DNA of 64,000 nt from Lepus europaeus (GCF_033115175.1 NC_084837.1:88982966-89046965); one strand, 5' to 3'. Shown: positions 47,898 to 59,556, counted from the stretch's first letter. The notes: generated from the letters alone by a model not told the origin. Translations and numbers: made by a program.

Positions 47898-48192
47898 AAC
47901 TTTTTTTTTTTTTTGAACAGGCAGAGTGGATAGTGAGAGAGAGAGAGAGACAGAAAGATCTTCCTTTTTGCCATTGGTTCCCTTCCAATGGCCGCCGCGG
48001 CCGGCGCACTGCGGCTGGCACATAGCGCTGATCAGAAGCCAGGAGCCAGGCGCTTCTCCTGGTCTCCCATGCAGGTGCAGGGCCCAAGGACTTGGGCCAT
48101 CCTCCACTGCACTCCCGGGCCACAGCAGAGAGCTGGACTGGAAGAGGGGCAACTGGGACAGAATCCAGCGCCCCGACTGGGACTAGAACCCG
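47898..48192 (-). mobile_element. CSINE type B (-), inserted in the MITE
   Basis: Oligo-T then GAACAGGCAGAGTGGATAG, ending at GACTAGAACCCGG, so it is 5'-truncated (the GCCGGCGC start is missing). TTCCACAAACTTTT lies on both sides as target-site duplication. Confidence 0.92.
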
Positions 48193-48226
48193 GTTCCACA
48201 AACTTTTGAAATCCCCTTGTATGTGT
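48193..48226. mobile_element. Mariner-like MITE, right end
   Basis: TTCCACAAACTTTTGAAATCCCCTTGTA is the inverse of the left end at 47,770. Confidence 0.75.
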
Positions 48227-48489
48227 ATATATCCTCCAAGCCATATTTTTAAATAACTGATGCTTACTTATCTTGTTTATTTACTTGTTACTTCACAGTA
48301 TAACCTATTAAATAAGGAAAAAATAAAACAAATACGGAGCTTAATGTTCCCAATATGAACATTCTATAAACTAAAACAAAAACTCCGCCTAGGAGAGTTA
48401 TATAACAGTCACCTTTATTATAAAGGCAAAGGCATTTTTCATGTGGCTGAAAAGTCTGAAGAATGTAATCCACACAGAACCTGTCTCTA

Positions 48490-48605
48490 GTGGCCTGGCC
48501 TCGGTGGTCTAACAGGAGGCACACAAACTTAGAAGGCAGAAGCTGTGATCTGATCCCAGGCTCTGTCGCTTACAAGCTATTTGATCAAGGGCAAATCACG
48601 GATGC
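48490..48605 (+). mobile_element. MIR SINE fragment
   Basis: ATCCCAGGCTCTGTCGCTTACAAGCTATTTGATCAAGGGCAAATCAC, in MIR order. Confidence 0.75.
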
Positions 48606-48679
48606 GATCCTCAGAGATGCTGTGTACACCTGTCTAGAGGAAAGATGCACCAGAACTGAGGGCTTGCTGCTGCAATCCT

Positions 48680-48795
48680 GCCCCCAGACTGGAAACCCCT
48701 TGAGGGCAGAAATAACGTTTGTGAAGTTCATTATGCCCACTGCTGCGCACGGTGCCTGACAGACAGCAGGCACTCAGCAACCGTCTGATGACTCA
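48680..48795 (+). mobile_element. L2 3'-end fragment
   Basis: GACTGGAAACCCCTTGAGGGCAGAAATAACG then GCACGGTGCCTGACAGACAGCAGGCACTCAGCAACCG. Confidence 0.8.
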
Positions 48796-49984
48796 TCTCA
48801 AGAACACCAGCCCGCTACTGACCTCACAGAAATACGGTGAGGACTGAACTAACAGCAATCTGCAAAGATGACTCTACCACCACCCAAGTCTGGATGAGGA
48901 CAAAGAGGCACGTTTGTCTAACATGAATGACTCAGTTCTTGAAAGAATAACTAACAGCTTTAGATGGTTGTAACCAGGAACCAGAAAGGTGGTCTCAAAG
49001 AGCTAGAACCAATAAAATTAAATGTAATACCAACAAGCATGAAGCGCCACACCAATGTCTGAATATATGCAAGTAAAGGAGGATGGAATATGGCTTGGGA
49101 GCAGTCTGTATTAAGAAATTCTAGGAAGGTTTTCGTTACCTTACTTAAAGATGATATGTATAAATGTTTAATTTAAGACTAACTTGAAACAGGCCAAGAA
49201 CACTGTTCAGACAAAAGGCAAGAAGTACACTGATACAAAAGAGCAGAGATTCCAAAATCACAACAGTCGACTACAGACAATGGGAAGAAGAGAATACTCC
49301 AGTGCTAACAGGCTCACGTACACAAAACAGGGAATGTGTTTCAAGTGACCTAGAAAAATATGCAGGAGAAACTATACTTGCTAACTTTTCAATCTTCTCA
49401 AAAACGAGCCTTTAAATTTCATTTTTGTTTTCTTCTTCTCTGGCAGTGTTTTACTCCCAAAGGGAACAGCATTTTGGAAAAATTCTAACTGAGCCAGAAT
49501 ATAGACAGACATTTCTTAATTTCTTTTTTTAAAATACAGGTCTCATGTAATGAGTGCTCCTGTTCTAAGTACTTAACTCTTATTGGCTGCCCCCGCCTAG
49601 AATGTCTTTTGGAACAACTGTTTCATGTCTTGTCCCAGATTTTCGTGAGCCAAACCTGTCATAACCTGGTACATCCCACGACAAGAATTCTTACAAGGAG
49701 GAAAGACAAGAAAAGGGGGCACAGAGAACACCCAGAGTCCAGGCAGCAGCAGAGGCAGTTAACACAGTTATCCTGGGAGGGCATTCTGGTCTATTTTGCT
49801 TTCAAATGTCTAAAAGGCAACCCCCCTAGGGTTCCTGGAATTCAGTCTTAGCTTATAATGAATTCAAAATAAGAAATACACATTTCATCAATGACTATAG
49901 GTTTAATTCTCCTCCTTTGGCAGTAGGGATAGAAAATAGAAATAGAAATCCTTTACAAAAAATATTTTTAAAAGCCCTAAAATG

Positions 49985-50302
49985 TGCTGGCATTGTGGCA
50001 TAAGGCGTTAAGCTACCACCTGCAACACTGGCATCCTATACGAGCACTGGTTAGAGTCCTGGTTACTCCACTTCCCATTCAGCTCCCTGGTAATGTGCCT
50101 GGGAAAGCAGCGGAAGATGGCCCAAGTGATTGGGTCCCTGCTATCCAATGGGAGACGAGGAGGAAGCTCCTGGCTCCTGGCTTTGGCCTGGTCCACCCCA
50201 GGCCACTGTGGCCATTTGGGGAGTGACCCAATGGAAAAAGCTATCTCTCCCTCTCTCTGTAACTTTGCCTTTCAAATAAATGAAACAAATCTTAAAAAAA
50301 AA
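49985..50302 (+). mobile_element. C-type SINE (+), AAGAB intron 4
   Basis: TGCTGGCATTGTGGCATAAGG start and CCTTTCAAATAAATGAAACAAATCTT(A)n tail. Confidence 0.9.
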
Positions 50303-50500
50303 AGTCAAATGGTTGTTGAAAACATACAAGTGGATTATTATATTAATGATAAGAACACAACAATGGATTTTACTCAAATCTTTTCAAATGACTAGGGAAA
50401 AAATAACATTTCTTGAATTTCACTGAGATTCTTAATCCTTGAATTAAAATAATCTCTCATGTCTCAATCCAAATGTGTATCTTCTAACACAGACACTTAC

Positions 50501-50590
50501 CATCCTCCTCAGGCAGCTCCTCTGGACTAAGTTCTACCAATTCAAAGCCATGTTTGATGCACCATTCTTGAGCTTTTTGTCGGTTCACAC
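50501..50590 (-). CDS. AAGAB: AAGAB exon 4
   Basis: 90 nt with acceptor TATATTTTAG and donor GATG/GTAAGT. Two bases complete Gly, then [15 protein letters not shown] and [14 protein letters not shown], then one base of Asp. [13 protein letters not shown] belongs to the GTPase-like fold, in the position of the C-terminal strand and helix of Rab-type domains. The acidic end starts the linker. Confidence 0.97.
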
Positions 50591-50723
50591 CTAAAATATA
50601 AGCAAAATCTTTCTATGTAAAAACAGAATGAAAGACTCTCCACAAATCTCAACTAATTCTAAAGGAACCTAAAATAAAGTAATTAAAGAATTGATTTCTA
50701 AATTCCAAAGTATCCATTCTTTA

Positions 50724-51048
50724 CTTTATTAAAAAAACATTTATTTATTTGAAAGGTAGAGTGATAGAGGAGGGAGGGAGGGAGAGTGAGTGCTTCCATC
50801 AGTTGGTGCACCCCCCAAACGGTTGCAACAGATCAGCCAAACTGAATTTAGGAGCCTGAAACTCCATTTGGGTCTCCTACGTGGGTGGAAGGGGTCCAAG
50901 CACTTGGGGCATCTTCCACTGTTCTCGCAGACACATTAGCAGGGAGCTGCATGGGAAGTAGAGCAGAAAGGATTTGACTGGTGCTCTGAGATGGGATGTT
51001 GGCATTGCGGGTAGCAGCGTAACACACTGTGCCATAGTGCCAGCCCCC
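50724..51048 (-). mobile_element. CSINE type A (-), AAGAB intron 3
   Basis: AACATTTATTTATTTGAAAGG to GTGCCATAGTGCCAGCCCCC. A perfect 17-bp target-site duplication AAAGTATCCATTCTTTA lies at 50,707-50,723 and 51,049-51,065. Confidence 0.94.
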
Positions 51049-51065
51049 AAAGTATCCATTCTTTA

Positions 51066-51208
51066 AAAAAAAAAAAGAAAGAAAGAAAGAAAGAAAGGAA
51101 GGAAGGAAGGAAGGAAGGAAGGAAGGAAGGAAGGAAGGAAGGAAGGAAGGAAGGAAGGAAGGAAGGAAGGAAGGAAGGAAGGAAGGAAGGAAGGAAGGAA
51201 GGAAGGAA

Positions 51209-51250
<42 letters not shown>

Positions 51251-51253
51251 AAA
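51066..51253. repeat. (A)n(GAAA)n(GGAA)29(GAAA)n microsatellite
   Basis: GAAA units from about 51,077, then 29 uninterrupted GGAA units (51,097-51,212), then GAAA units to 51,253. It begins directly after the right target-site duplication of the neighbouring CSINE. On the AAGAB strand it is an uninterrupted TTTC/TTCC pyrimidine tract that begins about 148 nt past the exon 3 donor. Confidence 0.97.
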
Positions 51254-51401
51254 CATTGCAAGATTCCCAAGGGAAATGGTTGAAAATATTTTCGGAAAGC
51301 CATGAATTCATTCAGATGTGCTGCTTGAAGCTGAGAAAACCCATGCACCTGCCCCCAAGGAATGGCAGGTGCAAGCCCCACCCTGCCCCGTGAGCACTCA
51401 C

Positions 51402-51498
51402 CATTTTCTGACACTCTCTCACAGACCAAGATCATCACCTCGGGCAGCCAGGCTTCTGCCAGTGGGAGCCAGGAGGACACGCTATCAAGACCCGATTT
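51402..51498 (-). CDS. AAGAB: AAGAB exon 3
   Basis: 97 nt with acceptor CTCCTTTTAG and donor AATG/GTGAGT. It encodes [32 protein letters not shown] and one base of Gly. [13 protein letters not shown] corresponds to the hydrophobic strand with the adjacent loop where a GTPase would carry NKxD. No NKxD is present, as expected for this pseudo-GTPase-like family. Confidence 0.97.
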
Positions 51499-51618
51499 CT
51501 AAAAGGAGCGAAAGCAGACAGATACACAAATAAAACCAGAACTCACAGAAAATGCAGGAGGGAACAGAGAAGACACGCAACTCTTTCATATTCAAGGCTC
51601 CAGAGAAAAGAATCTTAC
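51499..51618 (-). other. AAGAB: AAGAB intron 2 (120 bp)
   Basis: A short intron with GT-AG ends and no repeat; exons 2 and 3 are therefore close together. Confidence 0.96.
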
Positions 51619-51809
51619 TTGTGTGCTGTCAAAGTAAACCACAAATGCTTGGACACACTCAGCAATCTCCGCAGTGATGAGGCATCTGTTCGGTACCACA
51701 CACAGATTGATGTCTGCTGAGTAGTACTTATTATCAATGGTCCAGGGATAAAATCTCACAGCATCGTTGGAAGTCGCTTCCACAATAAGATCTTCCGTTC
51801 CAAGGATGT
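51619..51809 (-). CDS. AAGAB: AAGAB exon 2
   Basis: 191 nt, the largest coding exon in the window. The acceptor is TCATTTATTTAG, the donor CACAA/GTAAGA. Two bases complete a His codon, then it encodes [52 protein letters not shown] and [24 protein letters not shown] and QAFVVYFDS are core beta strands of the GTPase-like domain. Rabbit-type differences from human as I recall include A for V in VEVTSND and RCLI for KFLV. Confidence 0.97.
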
Positions 51810-52149
51810 CTAAATAAATGACACAACATTACTATGGAAAGTCAATTTTCTCAGATAACAGAATAATCAGCTATTTTTGGCTGTATCCACTTATGTAAGG
51901 ATTCCAAAGGGCCTTACATTTATTAAGGTATTTTCTTCTCTGCTCATTTGATTAGAAAAGGAATGGTGACATAATTTAAGCCACTGGCTTTTTTTATTTA
52001 AGAACACAAAAATCATTCAGACTAGCAGAGAAAAAACAGTCATCTACCCAAACACTGAGAAAAAAGCTAGTAGAAGAGAAAGAATTACAGCTGCCTTTAT
52101 TTTATTGCTTAAATACTTCAGGGGAGGTGGAAGAGTATAAGGATTTCAA

Positions 52150-52473
52150 GGGGGCTGGTGCTGTGGCGTAATGGGTAAAGCCGCCGCCTACAGCGCCGGC
52201 ATCCCTATAGGCGCTGGTTCGAGTCCCAGCTGCTCCACTTTCAAGCCAGCTCTCTGCTATGACCTTGGAAAGCAGCTGAAAATGGCTCAAGTCCTTGGGC
52301 CCCTGCACTGGCATGGGAAGACCCGGAGGAAGCTCCTGGCTCTGGATTGGCGCAGCTTTGGCCATTGCAGCCAATGGAGGAGTGAACCAGAAGATGGAAG
52401 ACCTCTCTCTCTGCCTCTCCTTCTCTGTGTAACTCTTTCAAATAAATAAATCTTTAAAAAAAGAAAAAAAAAA
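52150..52473 (+). mobile_element. CSINE type A (+)
   Basis: GGGGGCTGGTGCTGTGGCGTAATGG start, tail AACTCTTTCAAATAAATAAATCTTT(A)n. Confidence 0.92.
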
Positions 52474-52889
52474 TCAAAGATTTTACCTGCTTTGTACTTG
52501 TTTCAAGCTAAAAAAAAAGATATAATTAATGCTAAACTTTGAATAAAATAGAAGAGCTGCACACATTCCTTGGATTAAATGCTTAGATATTAGTTCAGTT
52601 AATTAAAATTTTTAAAAATGGATAATTGATAAATGGCCCAATTCCATTTATATTCATCCTTGTCCACAGTCTTTGAAAGTCAACCCGAATACTTGGTAAG
52701 TTTCTGGTAAATTTCAAATGTGCAGGATTTCCAAGCAAATTAAACACTTCAGATTATAACCAAATCTTTCAGAAATCCACATGCAGGGTGGGCCTAACAG
52801 GAAATCCTCACAGTTAGAAGACAAGTCAGTGATGAACAAATAAATATAGATGTGGTCATGCAGATGCCGGAGCTCTTGGCTTCCATCAG

Positions 52890-53050
52890 GTCACACAATA
52901 TTTAGAACTGGAAAAGACTCTGGAAATTGTTCTAACCCAACCACACCCATACCCACAACTTCCATTTTATACAGATGTGGAAAATGAGCTTAGAGAAGTA
53001 AAATGATATGCCACTAATTATGTTATTAGAAAAATACAGAGATAAATGGT
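52890..53050 (+). mobile_element. Ancient MIR-like repeat
   Basis: TTAGAACTGGAAAAGACTCTGG and TTTTATACAGATGTGGAAAATGAGCTTAGAGAAGTAAAATGA; the family is uncertain. Confidence 0.45.
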
Positions 53051-54170
53051 CACAAGCCCCCTTTCAGCGCATGCTAAGATGCACATGTAAAAATAGGCCT
53101 CAAGTTCATAATTATCAGGACACTGAAAACTAGCAATTACATTCCAGGGCTAAGATACTTGGAGAGCAGCCATCACGTGTGGCCAATACGAAGACCTGGG
53201 GAAGTGACTGAGTCCAAAGACTGCTAGGAGCAATTTCTAGTAATATATAAGGTATATATGTGTGTGCACACATGTATGTGTGTATTCTTTCCACTGGTAA
53301 AGTCTAAGTCTCAGCATGTGGCTATTACAAGGAGCTAGTCTTCTGAAAAGTGATTCTGCCCTGAATATAAGGTACATTGTGAAACTTAAAAAAAATGTTC
53401 CCCCAACCAAAATTGTTACTCTTAAATGAACAGAAGGTCTGTACCAGTATTTGAAAATCTGGTCTCTTATCCTATAACTTTAAGCAGATCTTTCTGCTTA
53501 ATTTCTACCTGAAGTCATAATCTTTCAGTGTCAATCAACTCCATCACAACCAGGTGCAGTGTCTCTCATGGAGCATTATGACAAGTTCAGGTGGGAAATG
53601 AACAGGAAGAACTGATGAATTATGAAAATCAAAGATTCTGTCTTCATGTAAATATCTCATGGGAAAAAAACTAGAACAAATTCTATGCTGCATTCAAAGC
53701 TGACATTTCAAACTTTGGGCAGGAGGCGTAGCAACATGTGGCGGTGTCCTTAAGAGCTGGCTATGCACAGCCAACACACACACTACAACATGCCAATAAA
53801 AGCACATATGGAAGAAGGCAAACTTAACCAAGGAGAACAGAAAAAAATGCATAAGCTCATTTTTTTAAAGGACTGGAGGAGTCACCATATAAATCAGTCT
53901 TCATTCATAGCTCATTGTTTCAAATAATTAATTGACTTTTTTTAAAGGTGGGGAGCACAAGCAATGAACTCATGAATGTCCTTGTTGGGAGACAGCAGAG
54001 GGGCTCGTTCCTACTGCGGCCACAATCACTTCTTTACATTTCCTAACTGGCTGTAAAGTTAAAACTTGAATCAAATTTGGGTTATGCTTTTTTCAAATCA
54101 ATGCCTTCTACCAATGTGAAAAAACAAAGTAAATTAAAATGGCATGAACTTATTAACTGCAATTTAGAAT

Positions 54171-54223
54171 ATTTGGATTTATTTTAAGGGTGGTTTTTAA
54201 ATTTGGATTTATTTTAAGGGTGG
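54171..54223 (+). repeat. Two-copy 30-bp tandem duplication
   Basis: A 23-bp segment starting ATTTGGATTTATTTTAAGGG at 54,171 recurs at 54,201, separated by TTTTTAA. Confidence 0.95.
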
Positions 54224-54775
54224 CTTATTAATGTTAGAATACAAGACAACAAACCAATGTTTGTTATTCAAAGCTCTTCAAATTTCAATTTTATACTGTC
54301 TGATTTTTACATGATTAAGATATTTACTTAACATATAAAAAGAATCTATTTTTTCCTCTTTTCAATAAACCCAGATGGGAACAGAACCAACAAGTTCAGA
54401 AAATGAATTTCACCATTCAGTTTTAGTAGCTGAGTGAGTAGCTATTGTTTTTAATTCTATGCACTGACTAATTTACTCATCAGATTCTCCTTCACTGAAC
54501 ATTTTACATCTAATCAGATACTTTCTGTGAGGCTACATATGGACTTTATTATCACATCTGTGCCCTATTAGAACCAGGGAGGAAATAGTGAAGACTGCCT
54601 CATTTTAGTTCTTATCATCAATATCATAATGTAGACTTTAATTTAAAAAATGTAAATCTCTACACTAAATATAGCTTTCCTTCCTCATCTTTTCTATTTG
54701 ACTTCAAATGCTTAACAAGTTTATTCTTTCTCAAATTAAAACAAAAATCACTCCACTGGCTGTACATATGGCTAA

Positions 54776-54995
54776 CAGTTTCTACAGACAGGGTGGAAAG
54801 TGGAATTAAAATGAAATTAAAAGGTAAACTTTCTTGGAAAAAAAAATTTTTGAAACTCATGCATAGAAGAGATTTTCCAAAAATTCATGAAAAATATATA
54901 TTATGGAGAAACTAGGCATTGATCTCAGAAAATTTTTGTACCAAAATAAAAACTGTAAATTTTTTTCCACAAATTTTTTGAAGTACCCTCATGTA
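54776..54995. mobile_element. Mariner-like MITE
   Basis: TGGAATTAAAATGAAATTAAAAGG, core GAAAATTTTTGTACCAAAAT and right end CCACAAATTTTTTGAAGTACCCTCATG. Confidence 0.7.
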
Positions 54996-54999
54996 ATTC

Positions 55000-55115
55000 A
55001 TTCGTTTTACAGATGGGAAAACAGAGCCAGAAAAAAAGAAGCCACTATGCCCAACTGAGGCAGGACTACAACTGAATCCAGGTCATCAGCAGTCTCTGTT
55101 ACACGCTGAACATCT
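55000..55115 (+). mobile_element. MIR SINE 3' fragment
   Basis: CGTTTTACAGATGGGAAAACAGAGCC followed by CCAACTGAGGCAGGACTACAACTGAATCCAGG. Confidence 0.7.
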
Positions 55116-57849
55116 GAGCTAGATCACACTTTAAGTGCCTCACAGTCACCCACGACCCTAAAGTACCCTCTGCCCTTTTAGGAACACTAAAAATCACAGA
55201 CAGAATGAGGGTACCATTAGAAATGAACCTGCAGCAAGATCAGCCCACCACAACACTATCTATGTCACTGGGCATTTATACGCCAAAGATGAGTTACAGT
55301 GATTTTCTAGGGTTTTTTGCCAGACGGACTTCCTTGAAAAATTGTCAAAGGTCTCCCTTCTTTGCCCTTCGTTATACTGCATCGATGTAGTCAGCTCTGA
55401 CACGCACAAAACAATTCAAGAGCAGCTTCGCCCTCCTGGCAGACATCGCCCTCTCATTCACACTGCCGGCAGCCACCTGGTGGAGCTCTAATTCATCACT
55501 TTTTAAGAGACAAACACTAGGTGATTAACTGCCAGGGCTGTTATTAGGAACCTGGTTTTATGGCTTCAAATAGTTTATTTCTATGCATTTATATGAGAAG
55601 TCACACATCGGTCCAGTTCCAGTAGCAAGCCTAAACCGTCCCCCTAGCTGTAAGTGCAGGTGGAAATCTTCTTCCCTGTTTGAGAAACTGTTTTTACACA
55701 GCGACCAACTCTCCAGTAGCTCCCACTTCCTCCCTTCTTTGGTGAGCGTATTCTCCACAGTCTCCCCAAAGGGAATGACTGAAGAGAAAGATTCAAGAGT
55801 CGAAGGCAGCTGTGTGCCAAGGCAGCACCTTGGCTGAACCGGACGCTGTGCTCTTCTGCTCGCCCAGCTCTGCATGGCTGCACGGCTCCCCACCTGTCCC
55901 ACAGTTCCTTCCCTCCAGGGTCACTCTGACAAGCAAGCAAATGGCTGAAAAGAGGCAGCCAGCTTTCTATGATTCAGAACCAGCAAGAGCTGAGGCTCCT
56001 TTCAGCGTGAATTAGGAAGCAGATCGAGTTCAACATGAATTCCCAAAACATCACAAACATTCATTTTCATACACACAAACAGACAAACACAAATACAAAT
56101 ATATACCTATATATGCCTTTACCTCTGCCAAAAAGTCAAAATAAGTATTCCATGGACCGTGTTTTGGAGTGCTCATACCTCCTCTAGCAATGAAATAATT
56201 AAGTACATTTTTAATACCAACAGAATGCATGCTTAACCAATCACGACACTGTCTGTAAAGAGAAGTGGCCCAGTGGTTAAGGCACAGTTACTATGCCCTG
56301 GGGGCAGAGACAGCTGCCACCTGGAATCAGGACGATCCTTCTAGAAAAAAGCAGTCTCCTGAGAACGCTAGATTTTCTTTTTCCTCATAATCTCAAGCTG
56401 CCTTTACGGCCAGGTGTCACCACTTCCCAGCCCGGATATGAGGATCCTTCCTGGTATGCACTCTTGCAGAGAGCCAATCCTAACCAGGAGAGGGAAGACT
56501 GTGAAACCGGAGGTCAGACAGAACCGCCTCTGAATGCCGCCAGGCTTCTGCCAGACCTTGGGCAGACCAGGCGCTGGGCTTGTTTCCTCACCCGCAAGTG
56601 GGCTGGCTTCCTGGTTAAATGAAACAGCTCTAAGAAAGTATAGCCGCCGGGCACAGAGGGGCCTCAGTGAGCGTTCCCTTCCTTCTCCCCAACCCAGTTT
56701 TTTGCACGTGACAGCACTCTTGGCTGAAAGACAGGTTGGAGACGTGCTGAAGATGGTTAGGAAGAAACATCATAATTACAAACATCACAACCGCCCCCCT
56801 TAAGCTGCTGTGGCCCCTCCCTGCCACCCCTGACCACCCCCTAAAATATGCCTTCTCAAAGTTTTCTTTTCCATTGTTAAGGCATATACCGAGACAGAAG
56901 AGAAAGCAATTAGGAAAATTATAGGAGGCAGCAGAGTCTGACGTCAACTGAAGGGGAAAGTGACCATTATGAAAGAAAAGGATTGAGTAAAATGTGATTT
57001 GGGGAAAAAACACAAAACCCAGAGTTTTCATTAACTGGCAAGGCAAGAGAGGCCTTTAAAAATCATAGTAGGGTCCACACTGCTGCAAGCAGTTACAATT
57101 TCACAGCCAGTTTCATAAAAATGTCATATAAGAAGGGTGCTGCTCTGTCACATACTCTGTAGCAGCCATTAACTAACAGATGGTTCCCCAGGTACCGAGA
57201 GGCGACCACATTGCTGCAATGTAAAGACGGCACTTAATGGGTAAAACTGAAAAAGCTGGCACTTTACACAGTCCAGTGTCAAGAATTCCCAGCTGGGATT
57301 CCCGGAGAGATCATACACAGGCTCGTGGCGCGAGGCTGTGCGGTGTTCCTTTCATCTGTCCGTCAGGTCAGTCGCTGCAGCAGTAACTGGACTGAATGAA
57401 AACAGCACACCACCGCCTCAACAATAGCACAGAGATCCTGGTGTGCTCACAACACCTCATTACCCCTCCCCAACCGCCCCTTCTCTGCTCACACTGAAAT
57501 TCACATTTCCACATGGTCTTGGGTTTTTTATATCACAGTGGAAAAGTTTTCCAAGTTGAAGCAGAAGAAATCCAACCTAGTCCTCCTTCTAGAAACCTGG
57601 TCTACTTTCTCCCTGTGGTCATCTGGAATTGGTCACCACAGCTGCATCTTAACATAACTGGGGTGGGGACGTGCCAGCATGGAAATGCGACATAAAGAGG
57701 CCAGCAGGAAGCGGAGAACATGGAGAAGTGCTGCAAGAGGCCCAGCAGGAACCGCCAGCCTGAGTCTCAGGGCTGCACCCCAAGCCCACTCTACTGCCCA
57801 ACTGACGACCACTTCCTACCCATGTTTCTTTGCATTCCATTCTATCATT

Positions 57850-58010
57850 TATTTAAAATGACAGTCTGTCAACACCTGGAGACACTTCTGATTGTCATGA
57901 GCAGGGAGCTGCTGACAGCCTACGATGCCTGGGACAGACCCATACAGCTAAGTTTGGGGCCCAAAATGTTAACAGTCTCAAACCTGAGAACCCCTGCACT
58001 ACAGCAGATA
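57850..58010 (+). mobile_element. MER20-like hAT-Charlie element
   Basis: GTCAACACCTGGAGACACTTCTGATTGTCATGA, GGCCCAAAATGTTAACAGTCTCAAACCTGAGAACCCCTG. The order matches MER20 from memory. Confidence 0.7.
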
Positions 58011-58700
58011 CCTTGTGGAATCCCCTTAGCTGTAGTCCTCAAACAAAACGTTGCAGAATACAGGCTGGTTTTTATTGGCAACTGACCTTAGATGCTTTGG
58101 AAGTAATCAATTAAATATCAGTTTCTGGAATAAAAAGACTTAGCAGGAGGATTAGGAGATTATAACAATTTTCATATTCAAGTGATAATTTTCCACAGAC
58201 AAATCAGCACCACATAATAAAACCTTAAAGAAATCTGAAATCTCAGTGTCTACTCAGGACAACAATGAAATCTGAAGCAGATGCTAATTTACTTTGAAAG
58301 GAGACAAATTTCCTAAATGGCGTTAAGTCTAATGATCAGCATTTACTCTGTAGCCTCTGTACTCAATACTGAAAACAAACATGGTCCACTAGAAAGTGTC
58401 ATGAAATAGGCCCAACACCCAGCACCCAAAAGGTCCTGCAGGAGGGGCACAGTCGTCACTGGGCAGCACAAGGAGTCATGGAAAAAGAAAACACTGACCA
58501 GCCAGACTTCGCCAAAAATTAAAAATTACAAACTTCTGTTTCAGAAAAATGTCATCAAGAAAATCAAAAGACAGGCCATAGAACAGAAGAAAATATTTAC
58601 AAATTATGTATCAGTAAGGTACTTGTAACAGTATGTAAAGAAATCTTACAATTCACTAATAGGATAAAAAATAAATTTATAAATGGATTTTTAAAAAAGG

Positions 58701-58998
58701 AATGGACATTTAGCCTAGTAGTCGAAATGCTGGTATCTGACACTGGAGTGCCTGAGCTGGAGCCTCAACTCTGGCTCCTGACTGCAGTTTCCCATGAACG
58801 CAGGCCCTGCGAGGCAGTTGTGATGGCTCAAGTAACTGGGTTCCTGCCATCCACGCAGGAGACCTGGATTGTGTTCCCAGCTCCTGGCTCTGGCTCTGGC
58901 CCTGACCATGACCCAGCCCTGACTATTATAGGCATTTAGAAACTGAGTCAGTAGATGGGAAATCTCTGTCTCTCCAATAAATTTTTTTTAAGGACAAA
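58701..58998 (+). mobile_element. Older C-type SINE (+)
   Basis: GAATGGACATTTAGCCTAGTAG start, CTGTCTCTCCAATAAATTTTTTTT tail. It precedes the L1M fragment. Confidence 0.8.
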
Positions 58999-58999
58999 A

Positions 59000-59556
59000 A
59001 AGATTTTCATAGACATTTCACCAAAGATACATGAGTGGAATACATGCACATGAAGATTCTCAACATCATTATTTGTTAGATAAATGTAAATTAAAATCAC
59101 AATTGAGATACTTCACACCCATTAGAATGGCTAAAATTGAAACTACTGACAATAACAAGCGTTGTCAAAGATGTGGAGAAACTGGGACTCAAACATTACT
59201 GATAGGAATGTACAAAAGTGCTGCATGCTGAAAAACAGTTTTACAGTTTCTTAAACATGAAATTACCTTATGACCAGCAATTCTATTTCTAGGCATCTGC
59301 CTAAGAGAAATGAAAACATGCCCACATGGAAATCTGTACAAGAGTGTTCATAACAGCATTATTCACAACAGCCAAAAAGCAGAAACAAGGCAAATGTCCA
59401 TCAACCAATGAGCAGATAAACCAAGTGTGATATGCTCATGCAATGGAATATGAAGTATACTCCACACATGGATGAACCTCAGAAAGATTGTGCTAAATAA
59501 AAGAAGCCAGACACAAAAGACCACATATTATATGACTCCATTTATGTAAAATATTC
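59000..59556 (+). mobile_element. Old L1 (L1M-type) 3' portion (+)
   Basis: ATTTCACCAAAGATACATGAG, CACACCCATTAGAATGGCTAAAAT, TTGTCAAAGATGTGGAGAAACTGG and AAGAAGCCAGACACAAAAGACCACATATTATATGAC are classic L1 ORF2-end/3' UTR sequence. It is in the orientation opposite to AAGAB and opposite to the copy at 40-41 kb, which covers overlapping consensus. Confidence 0.92.

Larger units (their letters stand above)
47708..50500 (-). other. AAGAB: AAGAB intron 4
   Basis: 2.8 kb. It holds a MITE split by a type B CSINE (47,770-48,225), MIR and L2 fragments (48,490-48,795) and a CSINE (49,985-50,302). The interval 48,800-49,980 shows nothing recognised. Confidence 0.93.
50591..51401 (-). other. AAGAB: AAGAB intron 3
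   Basis: 811 bp, of which about 340 are a CSINE and about 190 are a tetranucleotide array; little original sequence remains. Confidence 0.95.

Noticed and set aside
50848-51311. Open frames with repeated FLPS/SFLP residues
   Set aside because: They are translations of the (GGAA)29/(GAAA)n microsatellite in AAGAB intron 3; only the exon 3 part of the longest frame is real coding sequence.
57640-57860. Possible AAGAB exon 1 or alternative first exon
   Set aside because: Exon 1 should encode the start MAAGV... as recalled and sit in a CpG island. This stretch has neither, and no matching segment was seen anywhere right of 51,810.
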